In this document: one piece after another, positions 33,609 through 42,557 of the stretch
Position numbering within the stretch: position 1 is the first letter of the stretch
Layout of the letters: each line of letters opens with the position of its first letter
DNA from: Vibrio sp. VB16
Lineage (GTDB): Bacteria > Pseudomonadota > Gammaproteobacteria > Enterobacterales > Vibrionaceae
Direction: 5' to 3'
Assembly: GCF_015594925.2 (NCBI RefSeq)
Contig: NZ_CP087591.1
Location: forward strand, 744,001-808,000
Length of the DNA: 64,000 nucleotides
Program-made: the position numbers and the translations under genes
Notes under the pieces: model-generated
What the model saw: the letters and a program-made list of their open reading frames with translations, nothing else
Database searches by the model: none
Told to the model about the DNA's origin: nothing

Positions 33609-34523
33609 ATGAATTACTTAATCACCTTTTTCAAAGGTATGGCGATGGGCGCAGCGGATGTGGTACCAGGCGTTTCTGGCGGCACCATTGCATTTATTAC
33701 CGGTATCTATGACACTCTTCTTGAGAGTATTCGACGAGTGAATCCAAGGCTACTTATCCTATGGAAACAACAAGGATTTAAAGTCGCATTTAACCATATC
33801 AATGGCTTTTTTCTTATCAGCCTTTTTGGTGGGATAATTACCAGTATTTTAACCTTTGCCAAGCTGATCTCTTGGCTACTCGTTAATCACCCTATCCCTC
33901 TCTGGTCATTTTTCTTCGGTCTCATCTTAGTTTCTGTTTTTCATATCCTTAAACAGGTTGAAAAAAAGGATATCGTTCGCGGTATTATTGTCGTAGTCGG
34001 TATCGCATTTGCGTACTTTATTACCGTACTTAAACCACTAGAGATGGATCCAACTAGCATCAATTTTGTCTTCGCTGGCGCCATCGCTATCTGTGCCATG
34101 ATCTTGCCCGGTATTTCAGGCAGCTTTATTCTTTTATTACTAGGCATGTACGCGCCGATACTTGCTGCAGCAAAAACCATTCAAATAGACATACTTCTGT
34201 TATTCGTTGCTGGCTGCGTTTTAGGTTTGCTTACATTTTCTCATCTACTCTCTTGGCTGCTTAAATCTTTTAGAGATTCGACCTTAATGTTTTTGACTGG
34301 GCTAATGATAGGAACGTTACCGAAAATATGGCCTTGGAAAGAGACCATCAGTTGGCGTATAAATTCACACGGTGAACACGTTCCTTTGGTACAAGAAAAC
34401 CTGTCACCCTTCCAATTTGAAGCTCTCACTTCTCAGCCACATCAATTGTTACTGTCCATTGCGATGATGTTTCTGGCTATAGGGCTTGTTTTACTGCTCG
34501 AGAAGGTTTCCGATAAAAAATAA
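33609..34523 (+). CDS. popT: DUF368 polyprenyl-phosphate transporter PopT
   Basis: This is a 304-residue inner-membrane protein of the DUF368 family. Members, including the V. cholerae protein, recycle undecaprenyl phosphate from the outer to the inner leaflet. The signature KGMAMGAADVVPGVSGGTIA at the N-terminus and its internal counterpart ICAMILPGISGSFILLLLG reflect the inverted repeat. About eight to ten hydrophobic segments are seen. The ATG at 33609 follows an AT-rich leader with TATACT at 33571, a likely -10. It is divergent from the Qrr RNA, and the LuxO sites lie between them. The symbol follows recent naming of this family. Confidence 0.88.
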   Translation: MNYLITFFKGMAMGAADVVPGVSGGTIAFITGIYDTLLESIRRVNPRLLILWKQQGFKVAFNHINGFFLISLFGGIITSILTFAKLISWLLVNHPIPLWSFFFGLILVSVFHILKQVEKKDIVRGIIVVVGIAFAYFITVLKPLEMDPTSINFVFAGAIAICAMILPGISGSFILLLLGMYAPILAAAKTIQIDILLLFVAGCVLGLLTFSHLLSWLLKSFRDSTLMFLTGLMIGTLPKIWPWKETISWRINSHGEHVPLVQENLSPFQFEALTSQPHQLLLSIAMMFLAIGLVLLLEKVSDKK

Positions 34524-34543
34524 TCCATCATTTTTAGAGAAGT

Positions 34544-34573
34544 AGAGCGTATCGTTTAAATACGTTCTATTTT
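34544..34573 (+). terminator. popT terminator
   Basis: AGAGCGTAT (34544-34552) pairs with ATACGTTCT (34560-34568), with one G-U pair, followed by ATTTTCC. It is a moderate intrinsic terminator 20 bases after the popT stop. Confidence 0.55.
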
Positions 34574-34664
34574 CCATCAAAATTCACAACTTGTTCACAA
34601 CAGTTGTCATTTATCTCTATCATCATGATAATATATTAACTTATTCAACACGATAATCCCCACG

Positions 34665-35090
34665 ATGAAGATTATTCAAATACTATTAATATTTGGCGCG
34701 ATTGCGCTTGGTTATGTTGTACCGGATCTAGTCAAGTCAATCAGTCAAGAAGCAGAGCCCATCAGTCTCGACAAATATTGTATGGTCTCGACCATAGCAT
34801 GCCAACAAGACGGTGTAACAATCACTCTCGAACATGACCTTGCCAAACCATTGGTGGAAAGCATGATTGAGGTTAATTGGGAAGACACCACTAGCGATAC
34901 TTTACTGCTCTCTCTTCAGGGTTTCGAGATGGATATGGGTATCGCTAAATACCAGTTAACTAAACAATCAAGCGGCAGATACATAGGCAATATAATGTTG
35001 CCCGTTTGCACACAAGATAAAATGACATGGATAGGAACATTGACCGACGGTAATAAAGAAGTTTATGCCGCAATTAGGATGGAAAGATGA
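34665..35090 (+). CDS. membrane-anchored protein of a copper/oxidase assembly operon, FixH/YtkA-like fold suspected
   Basis: This 141-residue protein has one N-terminal membrane segment (about 5-23) and a periplasmic beta domain. The domain contains EMDMGIAKYQLTKQSSGRYIG and a final WIGTLTDGNKEVYA. The M-x-M-G pattern followed by a glycine-tyrosine strand recalls the FixH/YtkA family, but the match is by eye only. Three cysteines and several methionines could bind copper. It overlaps the SCO gene by four bases (ATGA), which links it to copper delivery for cytochrome oxidase. The exact function is unknown. Confidence 0.65.
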   Translation: MKIIQILLIFGAIALGYVVPDLVKSISQEAEPISLDKYCMVSTIACQQDGVTITLEHDLAKPLVESMIEVNWEDTTSDTLLLSLQGFEMDMGIAKYQLTKQSSGRYIGNIMLPVCTQDKMTWIGTLTDGNKEVYAAIRMER

Positions 35091-35698
35091 GTAGAAATTG
35101 GTCTTTAGCTATAGTTATCGCCTTTGTGCTTGGCTACAGCGTAAAAGTATATATGGATATGCAAAATGATGTTGCTCTAGAGAAACAAAATGAAGCGGCT
35201 ATGCAGATCATTAAGGACCCCGTATTCAACGGTAAAGATGATACTGAAACACACATATTTGACGTCACCGACAACAGAATTCGAGTCGTATATTTTGGTT
35301 ACACTCGCTGTCCAGATGTCTGCCCAACATCGCTGGCGATGTTATCCGGAGCGCTTAGCAGCATTAATGAAGGACAATTGGCGCAACTTAGACCTATGTT
35401 TATCTCCATCGATCCTGAAAGAGATGAAGCGAACGCAGCCCATCAATATGCACAATACTTCCATGCCAATATTGAAGGTTTTTCTGCCCCTATGGCGACA
35501 ACAAAACCTGTTGCGGATCACTATGGTGTCATTTTTAGAAAAACAGAATTAGAAGATTCTGCTATCGGTTATGTAGTGGATCACAGCTCTTATTTCTATT
35601 TCCTAAAACCGGATGGGACTTTGATCACCAAAGTCGCCCACACCATGAACTCAAGTCCAATAGTTGCCGCGATCGAAGATGTACTCAAAACCGAATAA
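35087..35698 (+). CDS. SCO1/SenC family copper chaperone
   Basis: This is a thioredoxin-fold protein that delivers copper to, or reduces, the CuA site of cytochrome c oxidase. It is anchored by an N-terminal membrane segment (about 5-22). The copper ligands are intact: CPDVC in the motif GYTRCPDVCPTSLAML and the distal histidine in VDHSSYFYFL. SCO-type loops such as MFISIDPERD are seen. At 203 residues it is of normal size. It is coupled to the preceding gene and followed after 71 bases by a PCu(A)C chaperone. Confidence 0.92.
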   Translation: MSRNWSLAIVIAFVLGYSVKVYMDMQNDVALEKQNEAAMQIIKDPVFNGKDDTETHIFDVTDNRIRVVYFGYTRCPDVCPTSLAMLSGALSSINEGQLAQLRPMFISIDPERDEANAAHQYAQYFHANIEGFSAPMATTKPVADHYGVIFRKTELEDSAIGYVVDHSSYFYFLKPDGTLITKVAHTMNSSPIVAAIEDVLKTE

Positions 35699-35769
35699 CT
35701 GAAACTAAAAGCAATCAGAAAATCATATAGAAGCGAAGGTAACATTCGCCAAATTATAAGGAAATTAAA

Positions 35770-36222
35770 ATGAAGAAAACACGTGTACTTTTAGCCTCAA
35801 CCTTATCGCTATTCCTCTCGTCATTTGCCTTGGCATCTGATGTGGAAATTCAACACCCTTACGCCAGAGCAACACCACCTAATGCACCTACAAGTGCCGT
35901 TTTTTTGGTTGTCTCAAACAAAGACTCAATCGAAAAAAACATTATTTCAGCGTCGACACCAGCCGCAGGGAAAGTTGAGCTTCATACCCATGTTATGGAC
36001 GGTGACGTAATGAAAATGCGTCAAGTAGACACGATTAGTATCCCAGCAATGGGAACGACCGAGCTAAAGCCTGGTGGCTTACACATCATGCTCTTTGAAC
36101 TCAAACAAGACTTTAAAGAAGATGGACAGATCGACGTAACGATTAACTTTGCGAACGGCGAAAGCCAAACCTTTACCGCGAAAATTAAAAAGGTAATGCA
36201 AGGGATGAAGATGAAGCACTAA
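35770..36222 (+). CDS. PCu(A)C periplasmic copper chaperone
   Basis: This is a secreted copper(I) chaperone of the PCu(A)C (DUF461) family, which passes copper to SCO and cytochrome oxidase. A signal peptide (about 1-22, ending ALA) precedes IQHPYARATPPNAPTSAVF. The copper motif H-x-M, then M, then H-x-M is visible in ELHTHVMDGDVMKMRQ and GGLHIMLFEL. The tail KVMQGMKMKH adds Met and His residues. At 150 residues it is typical. The ribosome site AAGGAAA precedes the ATG. It ends the three-gene copper cluster with a strong terminator. Confidence 0.92.
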   Translation: MKKTRVLLASTLSLFLSSFALASDVEIQHPYARATPPNAPTSAVFLVVSNKDSIEKNIISASTPAAGKVELHTHVMDGDVMKMRQVDTISIPAMGTTELKPGGLHIMLFELKQDFKEDGQIDVTINFANGESQTFTAKIKKVMQGMKMKH

Positions 36223-36254
36223 CGACAACCTTTTTAGTCAAATCACGATAGAAT

Positions 36255-36289
36255 AAAAGAGAGGTTTCATAATGCACCTCTCTTTTGCT
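36255..36289 (+). terminator. terminator after the PCu(A)C gene
   Basis: AAAAGAGAGGT (36255-36265) pairs perfectly with ACCTCTCTTTT (36276-36286) over 11 bases, and the stem ends in T residues. It is a strong intrinsic terminator. Confidence 0.9.
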
Positions 36290-36336
36290 ATCATTCTCTT
36301 TGAGTTAAAAACAAAGTCACAAATGGAGGACACACA

Positions 36337-36378
36337 ATGATTGTAATCAGAACCCACTCGGTAATGGCTAAGAGTTAA
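36337..36378 (+). CDS. 13-residue candidate leader peptide upstream of rsgA
   Basis: The short ORF MIVIRTHSVMAKS has a strong ribosome site (TGGAGGA) at ideal distance. It stands between the terminator at 36255 and rsgA. A small hairpin, CCGGT/ACCGG, lies some 20-50 bases after it. No known leader matches the peptide. The strong ribosome site is the main evidence, so translation is plausible but unproven. The rest of the gap before rsgA shows nothing clear. Confidence 0.35.
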   Translation: MIVIRTHSVMAKS

Positions 36379-36546
36379 GCGCGTTTATTTGCTTTATCCT
36401 TCCTATTATCCGGTGATGTAATTTACCGGGGTTAAGCTTCTATATTCAATACTCACATTTTGAAATTATCAAATGAGATTGAAGTAATCGTTATTCACCC
36501 CTGATCAATGAAACAGATAGTCATAGCGACATCCAGGGTTTATATA

Positions 36547-37596
36547 ATGAATTCAAATTTCACTTTGCCACAACTTGGTTGGCAGCCATTTTTCCAACAA
36601 CAACTTACGTTAGAAGACTACGAACACAACCGTATCGCTCGAGTCTCAGCACACCATCGCTCCGGTTATGAGCTATTGTGTGAAGTCGGTTTGTTATCAT
36701 TACCTATCCATCATTCGCTTCCTCAAATGACCGTTGGCGATTGGGTACTTCTAGATAGTTCGGATCAATTTGTTCGACTGTTAGACAGGCATTCACTGTT
36801 TCGACGTAAAGCAGCAGGACCAAAGGCACAAGAACAGTTTATTGCAGCGAACATAGATACTATTTTTGTTGTTTGTTCACTTAATCAAGATTTCAATCTT
36901 AGCCGAATAGAGCGGTATTTATCTATCGCCCATGATGCCGAGGTTGAGGCTGTCGTCGTGCTCACCAAGGCCGATTTATGTAATGATACCGACGAGAAAA
37001 AAGCACAAGTCCAAGCACTTGATAATATGCTTATGATCGAAGTGGTTAACGCATTAGATAACGATAGCACCGCCGGATTGCTTGATTGGTGTAAACAAAG
37101 CAAGACAGTCGCATTTATGGGGTCTTCCGGTGTCGGAAAATCGACTTTAGTGAACACCTTGTTAGATGATCACCTACAATCGACTGGCTCTATTCGAGAA
37201 GACGATAGCAAAGGTCGGCATACGACGACATCAAGAACACTGCACATGATGCCATCGGGTGCATTACTGCTAGACACGCCCGGAATGCGAGAGTTACAAC
37301 TAACAGACTGCGAATCAGGCGTAAGCGAAACGTTTTCAGATATTGAGAGCGTTGCCAAACAGTGTCGTTTTTCAGACTGCCAACATCATGGCGAACCAGG
37401 TTGCGCCATTCAAAAAGCACTCGATTCCGAATCAATCGATCCACGTAGAGTGGACAACTATTTCAAGCTAATGAGAGAACAAGCAAGAAATAGTGCGACG
37501 ATATCGGAACAGAGAGCACACAACAAACAACTAAGTAAAATGTACCGAACCGTGCAGAGCAAAAGCAGAGATAGAAAAAAAGGGGATGACAATTAA
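36547..37596 (+). CDS. rsgA: ribosome small-subunit biogenesis GTPase RsgA
   Basis: This circularly permuted GTPase checks late 30S ribosome assembly. The order of motifs is permuted as in the family: G4 (LTKADL), then G1 (GSSGVGKSTLVN), G2 (GRHTTTSRTL) and G3 (LLDTPGMRELQ). The C-terminal zinc knuckle reads CRFSDCQHHGEPGCAI. An N-terminal OB domain precedes. I chose the ATG at 36547, which gives MNSNFTLPQLGWQPFF; a longer frame from 36508 adds 13 unconserved-looking residues. At 349 residues it has normal length. It looks like the YloQ-like paralogue that vibrios carry besides the main rsgA. Confidence 0.9.
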   Translation: MNSNFTLPQLGWQPFFQQQLTLEDYEHNRIARVSAHHRSGYELLCEVGLLSLPIHHSLPQMTVGDWVLLDSSDQFVRLLDRHSLFRRKAAGPKAQEQFIAANIDTIFVVCSLNQDFNLSRIERYLSIAHDAEVEAVVVLTKADLCNDTDEKKAQVQALDNMLMIEVVNALDNDSTAGLLDWCKQSKTVAFMGSSGVGKSTLVNTLLDDHLQSTGSIREDDSKGRHTTTSRTLHMMPSGALLLDTPGMRELQLTDCESGVSETFSDIESVAKQCRFSDCQHHGEPGCAIQKALDSESIDPRRVDNYFKLMREQARNSATISEQRAHNKQLSKMYRTVQSKSRDRKKGDDN

Positions 37597-37620
37597 CCTA
37601 TTGTTGCATAGCAAATAAAA

Positions 37621-37658
37621 GAAACCCGAGCGGATAACGTCTACTCGGGTTTCTTTTT
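37621..37658 (+). terminator. rsgA terminator
   Basis: GAAACCCGAG (37621-37630) pairs with CTCGGGTTTC (37644-37653), followed by five T. A strong intrinsic terminator. Confidence 0.92.
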
Positions 37659-37855
37659 ATCAATTCATTAACCATTCCTTAACAGTTAGAGAATATAAAC
37701 ATCTAACTTACTCACAATTATCATCATTATTTGATTAAAGTATGACTTAATTATAGACAGATTCTCTATCTAACATAATATATGTAGGTCGATTACCTAT
37801 GCGTTAGACATTGGGTTTCGACATAACAAATTCTAAATAATAATTAGGTAATTCC

Positions 37856-39067
37856 ATGCAAAACAACAACAGCCTCATCGCAAGATTTGCTAGTGGCAAT
37901 CTTGTGCTCCAAATTTTAGTCGGTATTGTACTCGGTGTAGTACTCGCGACTATTTCGCCAGAAAATGCCAAAGATGCCGGTTTAATAGGTAGCCTATTCG
38001 TAGGTGCACTAAAAGCTGTCGCTCCAATTTTAGTATTCATTCTTGTAGCAGCTTCTATTGCCAACCAAAAACAAGGGCAACAGACACATATGCGTCCTAT
38101 CATTATTTTATATTTGATAGGTACATTCTCAGCAGCGCTTACTGCCGTTCTACTAAGCTTTGCATTCCCAATAACCTTAACGTTAGTCGCGGGTGCTGAA
38201 GGTACGACACCTCCACAAGGTATCGGAGAAGTTCTTCATACCCTTCTATTTAAGTTAGTTGATAACCCAATCAACGCGTTACAAGAAGCGAACTATATCG
38301 GTATTCTTGTATGGGCTGTTGGACTTGGTCTTGCATTACATCACGCGTCTGCAACAACCAAAGCGGTATTTGAAGACTTAAGTCACGGCGTATCACAAAT
38401 CGTTCGGTTTATTATCCGCCTAGCACCATTTGGTATTTTTGGTCTAGTGGCGAGTACTTTCGCTACAACTGGATTCTCAGCATTGGCCGGGTATGCTCAG
38501 CTTCTTGTTGTTCTACTAAGTGCTATGCTCATTATCGCGCTTATTGTCAATCCAATCATTGTTTGGGTTAAAACCAAAGAAAATCCGTACCCACTTGTAT
38601 TCAGATGCCTACGCGAAAGTGGTGTGACCGCATTTTTCACACGCTCTAGTGCTGCAAACATTCCAGTGAACATGGCTTTATGCGAAAAACTAGAACTAGA
38701 CGAAGATACTTATTCCGTATCGATTCCTCTAGGTGCCACCATTAATATGGCTGGAGCAGCAATTACCATTACGGTATTAACTCTTGCAGCAGTACATACA
38801 ATGGGCATTAGTATTGACCTTCCTACTGCATTACTTCTAAGTATTGTTGCCTCTGTATCGGCGTGTGGTGCATCTGGTGTAGCGGGTGGTTCTTTATTAC
38901 TTATCCCATTAGCGTGTAGCCTGTTCGGTATCTCAAATGATGTTGCCATGCAAGTTGTCGGTGTTGGCTTTATTATTGGTGTTATTCAAGATTCAGCTGA
39001 GACAGCACTAAACAGTTCAACAGACGTTGTATTTACAGCGGCAGTGTGTAAATCAGAACAAGCGTAA
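37856..39067 (+). CDS. sstT: sodium/serine-threonine symporter SstT
   Basis: This is a DAACS-family sodium symporter for serine and threonine. It has 403 residues with eight membrane segments and two re-entrant loops. The sequence LFVGALKAVAPILVFILV and the block FTRSSAANIPVN (first hairpin loop, the serine-rich substrate motif) identify SstT within the glutamate transporter fold. The closing GVIQDSAETALNSSTDV is also typical. The gene is a single unit with terminators on both sides. GcvB-type RNAs control sstT in enteric bacteria; no such site was tested here. Confidence 0.94.
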   Translation: MQNNNSLIARFASGNLVLQILVGIVLGVVLATISPENAKDAGLIGSLFVGALKAVAPILVFILVAASIANQKQGQQTHMRPIIILYLIGTFSAALTAVLLSFAFPITLTLVAGAEGTTPPQGIGEVLHTLLFKLVDNPINALQEANYIGILVWAVGLGLALHHASATTKAVFEDLSHGVSQIVRFIIRLAPFGIFGLVASTFATTGFSALAGYAQLLVVLLSAMLIIALIVNPIIVWVKTKENPYPLVFRCLRESGVTAFFTRSSAANIPVNMALCEKLELDEDTYSVSIPLGATINMAGAAITITVLTLAAVHTMGISIDLPTALLLSIVASVSACGASGVAGGSLLLIPLACSLFGISNDVAMQVVGVGFIIGVIQDSAETALNSSTDVVFTAAVCKSEQA

Positions 39068-39086
39068 CCGTTTACGCTTAACACAT

Positions 39087-39120
39087 AAAAAAACCAGCCA
39101 TTTTGGGGCTGGTTTTTTTT
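39087..39120 (+). terminator. sstT terminator
   Basis: AAAAACCAGCC pairs with GGCTGGTTTTT (about 39088-39098 with 39107-39117), followed by more T. A strong intrinsic terminator, usable on both strands because of the flanking A-run. Confidence 0.92.
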
Positions 39121-39165
39121 CGACTATACATTCTTTCCATCAAGCCGTTGTAAAAAGAAGGAGTC

Positions 39166-40299
39166 TTAATTTTTGTCAATGAGAGAGAAGGAGAAGTCTA
39201 GCCCTTCACCATCATCCTTATTACTCTTTTCAGACTTTTTCTGTTTAGGTTCACTACCATTATTTTCATATACCAAAAACTCATTGCCATCTATTTCAGG
39301 AAAATAAGCGGTTCTTTTATACAATTTATTTAGTGCTTTGATCATCGCATGCTTTTCAATCGCACCGTCTGCTAACTTTCTCAGCAGAGGCTTAGCCATT
39401 TCTTGAAGCCCTACAACGGCATCAACACCAAGAATATTCCCAACATCATCTCGTCTCGCTTTGGCAGGTTCATATCCAAAATACGCAGAAAGAAAAAGCC
39501 ATAAGTAGGCAATAGCATTACCTTTCGCTCCTCTGCCTATCCAAACATCCCCTGCAAAATATTGGGCTCTCGGGTTGGCTTGCTCAGCAGCAACCTCATA
39601 CCAATACGTCGCTCGATGAATATTCTTATCTACTCCGATGCCATCGCGATAATGCTCTCCGAGTTTTATTTGCGCTTCTGGGCTGTTTTTCTGAGCGGCT
39701 TTAAAATGCCATTCTGCTGACAATTTGGGGTTGGGATGCATGTTCATTTCCGCAATATACCAATCACCCATGTATATCTGCGCTTCAATATGATCATTAT
39801 TGGCAACCTCTTCAATAGTCTCGATACCTTTATCTATATTTGGTTCGATGCCTTGTCCGCCAATTAATGCTTTGCCCATTTCAAATTTAGCAAGATGATT
39901 TCCATTGTGAGCTTCAATCGCAATCTGCCAAAACTTGGATTTTTCAATAAGAACAATATCTTCTTTTGCACGACTACACACTCGAACCACACCGTACATA
40001 CCCATCTCGTTGTCTTGCGCTGCGGCCTGTTCATACCAATGAAGCGCTTCTCTAGGGTTATTAATCTCTGCTTCTTTAGCTAAAAATAGCTGCGTCGGTA
40101 TATGGCCAGTTTCTGCCTTAAACAGCCGTTCTTTTTTCTCTTCCTCGCGTTGTCGTTCTATGGCCCTTCGATATGCGCGCTCGCGCTCTATTTTTTCTTC
40201 AGAAAGCTTTTTTTTCTTGACGGATAGTGACGTCATCCAGCCAACAATTAGGATAAGCGATATACCTGTAACCCCAACAGCAATGGTCATAAAATTCAT
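39166..40299 (-). CDS. membrane-anchored Sel1-repeat protein
   Basis: This 377-residue protein has one N-terminal membrane segment (about 5-23), a charged coiled-coil stretch rich in Glu, Arg and Lys (about 28-60), and then tandem Sel1-like TPR repeats. Repeat cores are seen such as EALHWYEQAAAQ, SAEWHFKAAQKNSPEAQIKLGEHYRDGIGV and RATYWYEVAAEQANPRAQYFAG. The C-terminal tail is acidic and low in complexity. Sel1 proteins act as scaffolds; the partner is unknown. It stands alone between sstT and the amylase gene. Confidence 0.82.
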   Translation of the reverse strand: MNFMTIAVGVTGISLILIVGWMTSLSVKKKKLSEEKIERERAYRRAIERQREEEKKERLFKAETGHIPTQLFLAKEAEINNPREALHWYEQAAAQDNEMGMYGVVRVCSRAKEDIVLIEKSKFWQIAIEAHNGNHLAKFEMGKALIGGQGIEPNIDKGIETIEEVANNDHIEAQIYMGDWYIAEMNMHPNPKLSAEWHFKAAQKNSPEAQIKLGEHYRDGIGVDKNIHRATYWYEVAAEQANPRAQYFAGDVWIGRGAKGNAIAYLWLFLSAYFGYEPAKARRDDVGNILGVDAVVGLQEMAKPLLRKLADGAIEKHAMIKALNKLYKRTAYFPEIDGNEFLVYENNGSEPKQKKSEKSNKDDGEGLDFSFSLIDKN

Positions 40300-40563
40300 A
40301 AACTTATCTGCAGCCTTTTACAACATGAGCAATGATACGTTGACGATGCTCCTATCAACTTATCTTTCGTATGATTTATTAAACGCACAAGGCATTATTA
40401 ACAATAGAAACACTATAAACTATTGACGACTTTTTCTATACCTAGTCATGCGGGTTTCGTGCCAGAACCAATGCATTTTGTATATAAATAGTATTGTGCC
40501 ATTTTCGCATAAAATCAGTTTTTGACACGAATAAACCATAATTAGAGGGATTGCACTGAACAC

Positions 40564-42360
40564 ATGAGCGATTTAGAGAGACCGAAAGTGTCCAATTCAT
40601 TAAATAAAAAAGTTATTTATCAAGTCTTTACACGCCTTTTTGGAAATAGTGGAAACGAAAATACTGCGTGGGGCACCAAAGAAAAAAATGGAGTAGGTAA
40701 GTTCGCCGATTTTACTGAATTAGCACTAAGAGAAATCAAAACACTTGGTGTTACTCATATCTGGTTTACTGGCGTACTCCATCATGCTCTGATAGGCGAT
40801 TACTCTGATATAGGTATTCGTGATGACCATCCTTCGATCGTCAAAGGACGCGCGGGATCGCCTTACGCCATAAAAGATTATTATCAAGTAAACCCGGATC
40901 TTGCTAATGATATTGAAAAACGAATGGATGAGTTTAAAGCCTTAATCGAGCGAACTCATCATGTTGGTCTTAAGGTTATCATCGATATCGTGCCGAACCA
41001 TGTTGCTCGACAATACCATGGCCTAAATAATCCCGATTCTGTTTTAGATTTTGGAGAAAGTGACAATACAGATCTTGAGTATCACAGAGACAATAATTTT
41101 TATTACATTGCAAACGAACCATTTCAACGTCCGGATGGGCAAATCCCTTTAGGTGGTGAAGCACATTCATCGTTGATGCATCCATATGTTGAATATCCCG
41201 CTAAATGGACAGGTAATGGGTCTCGCTCTGCCAAACCGAATTGTGATGATTGGTACGAAACCGTAAAGATTAATTATGGAATTAGGCCAGACGGCAGTAA
41301 AGATTTTCCAATTCTTCCAACTGAATTCGCCGACAAATGTTACCAAGAACATAATGAATTTTGGCAAAAACAATCAATTCCTGATTCATGGAAGAAATTT
41401 AGAGACATTGCATTATTTTGGATAGACAAGGGCGTTGATGGGTTCCGATATGATGTAGCGGAGCTCGTACCCGTTGAATTTTGGAGCTTCCTAAACTCAA
41501 CAATAAAAAGCAAAAAACCGGATGCATTTTTGTTAGCGGAAGTATACCAACCGAGGCTCTATCGAGAATTTATTCATTTAGGCAAGATGGATTATCTTTA
41601 CGACAAAGTGGACCTTTACGACACGCTTAAAGCAATAATACAAAAAAAGAAATCGGTACAATCTATCGTTCAAATTCAGAAGACACTGGCTGATATAGAG
41701 CATCATATGTTGCACTTTTTAGAAAACCATGACGAACAACGCATTGCTTCACCCGAATTTGCAGGCAATGCTGATCTGGCTCGCCCAGCAATGTTAATTT
41801 CTGCAACACTAGGCAGTTCGCCTACCATGATTTATTTTGGCCAAGAGGTAGGAGAACCCGGCGCAGAAAATGGAGGGTTTGGGCAGCCCTCACGTACCTC
41901 TATTTTTGACTATATTGGCGTACCTCATCACCAACGTTGGTTCAATAATGGCGCATTTGATGGCGTTCTATTAAGTAGCACAGAGAAAGAACTTAGGGGT
42001 TTTTATCGCTCAGTCCTCAACTATTCCCTAAACAGTCCAGCTCTGTTGGGGAATTATATCGACCTATATAGCCCTCTTTCTGACCAATTGGGCCCAATGA
42101 AGGACCTCATCTTTCTATTCGCCAGACAGAAAGACGAGCATACCGTCATTGTCGCGGTAAATTTCAGTGCAGATTTACACTGTAAACAAACATTGGTCGT
42201 CCCTACCCTTTTGATTCAGCAGTTATCGTTGACAAATGGGCTCCATATTTTCAAGGAAAAGATTGAGCATCAACGAATAATTGAAATAAAAGTGGCTGAG
42301 GGTATAGGAGAGATGGAACTACAACTGCCACCCCTTGCCGCCTATGCATTCGAAATATAA
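40564..42360 (+). CDS. GH13 alpha-amylase family enzyme, cytoplasmic
   Basis: This 598-residue glycoside hydrolase of family 13 has no signal peptide. Catalytic motifs are intact: VDGFRYDVAELVP (nucleophile Asp near residue 297), LLAEVYQPRL (acid/base Glu near 326) and FLENHDEQRIASP (Asp near 390). The first conserved region IDIVPNHVARQY is also seen. A beta-sandwich follows at the C-terminus. It stands next to malM-lamB, so maltodextrin breakdown after uptake is likely (inference). Similarity to oligosaccharide-acting cytoplasmic amylases is by eye, so the precise linkage and product are open. Confidence 0.85.
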   Translation: MSDLERPKVSNSLNKKVIYQVFTRLFGNSGNENTAWGTKEKNGVGKFADFTELALREIKTLGVTHIWFTGVLHHALIGDYSDIGIRDDHPSIVKGRAGSPYAIKDYYQVNPDLANDIEKRMDEFKALIERTHHVGLKVIIDIVPNHVARQYHGLNNPDSVLDFGESDNTDLEYHRDNNFYYIANEPFQRPDGQIPLGGEAHSSLMHPYVEYPAKWTGNGSRSAKPNCDDWYETVKINYGIRPDGSKDFPILPTEFADKCYQEHNEFWQKQSIPDSWKKFRDIALFWIDKGVDGFRYDVAELVPVEFWSFLNSTIKSKKPDAFLLAEVYQPRLYREFIHLGKMDYLYDKVDLYDTLKAIIQKKKSVQSIVQIQKTLADIEHHMLHFLENHDEQRIASPEFAGNADLARPAMLISATLGSSPTMIYFGQEVGEPGAENGGFGQPSRTSIFDYIGVPHHQRWFNNGAFDGVLLSSTEKELRGFYRSVLNYSLNSPALLGNYIDLYSPLSDQLGPMKDLIFLFARQKDEHTVIVAVNFSADLHCKQTLVVPTLLIQQLSLTNGLHIFKEKIEHQRIIEIKVAEGIGEMELQLPPLAAYAFEI

Positions 42361-42504
42361 AAAATGGTAGTAGTTAAAAGAATGCTTCACTCATTTGGTG
42401 GTCACTTCTTCAAGATTGAGTTCAATCGTTCTTTCAGAGTTTGGAGTGGTCACTATCAGGTATTGAGCGTAAAACAGAACTTAATAAGGGCAGGTATTTT
42501 TACT

Positions 42505-42547
42505 ATTCGTTAAGCCGCGACTTCATAGTCGTCACCGCTTAACGAAT
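42505..42547. other. perfect 11-base inverted repeat between the amylase gene and malM
   Basis: ATTCGTTAAGC (42505-42515) pairs with GCTTAACGAAT (42537-42547). Inside the loop GACT and AGTC form a smaller stem. It separates convergent genes and lies ten bases after the malM stop, so it may end both transcripts, though no T-run follows on either side. Confidence 0.5.
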
Positions 42548-42557
42548 TAATTCAAGG

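Noticed and set aside
42505..42547. attC-like recombination site (GTTAAGC...GCTTAAC arms)
   Set aside because: The arms fit GTTRRRY and RYYYAAC but in the wrong order for an attC site. No integrase or cassette array is near, and the loop is too short and lacks L-box pairs.
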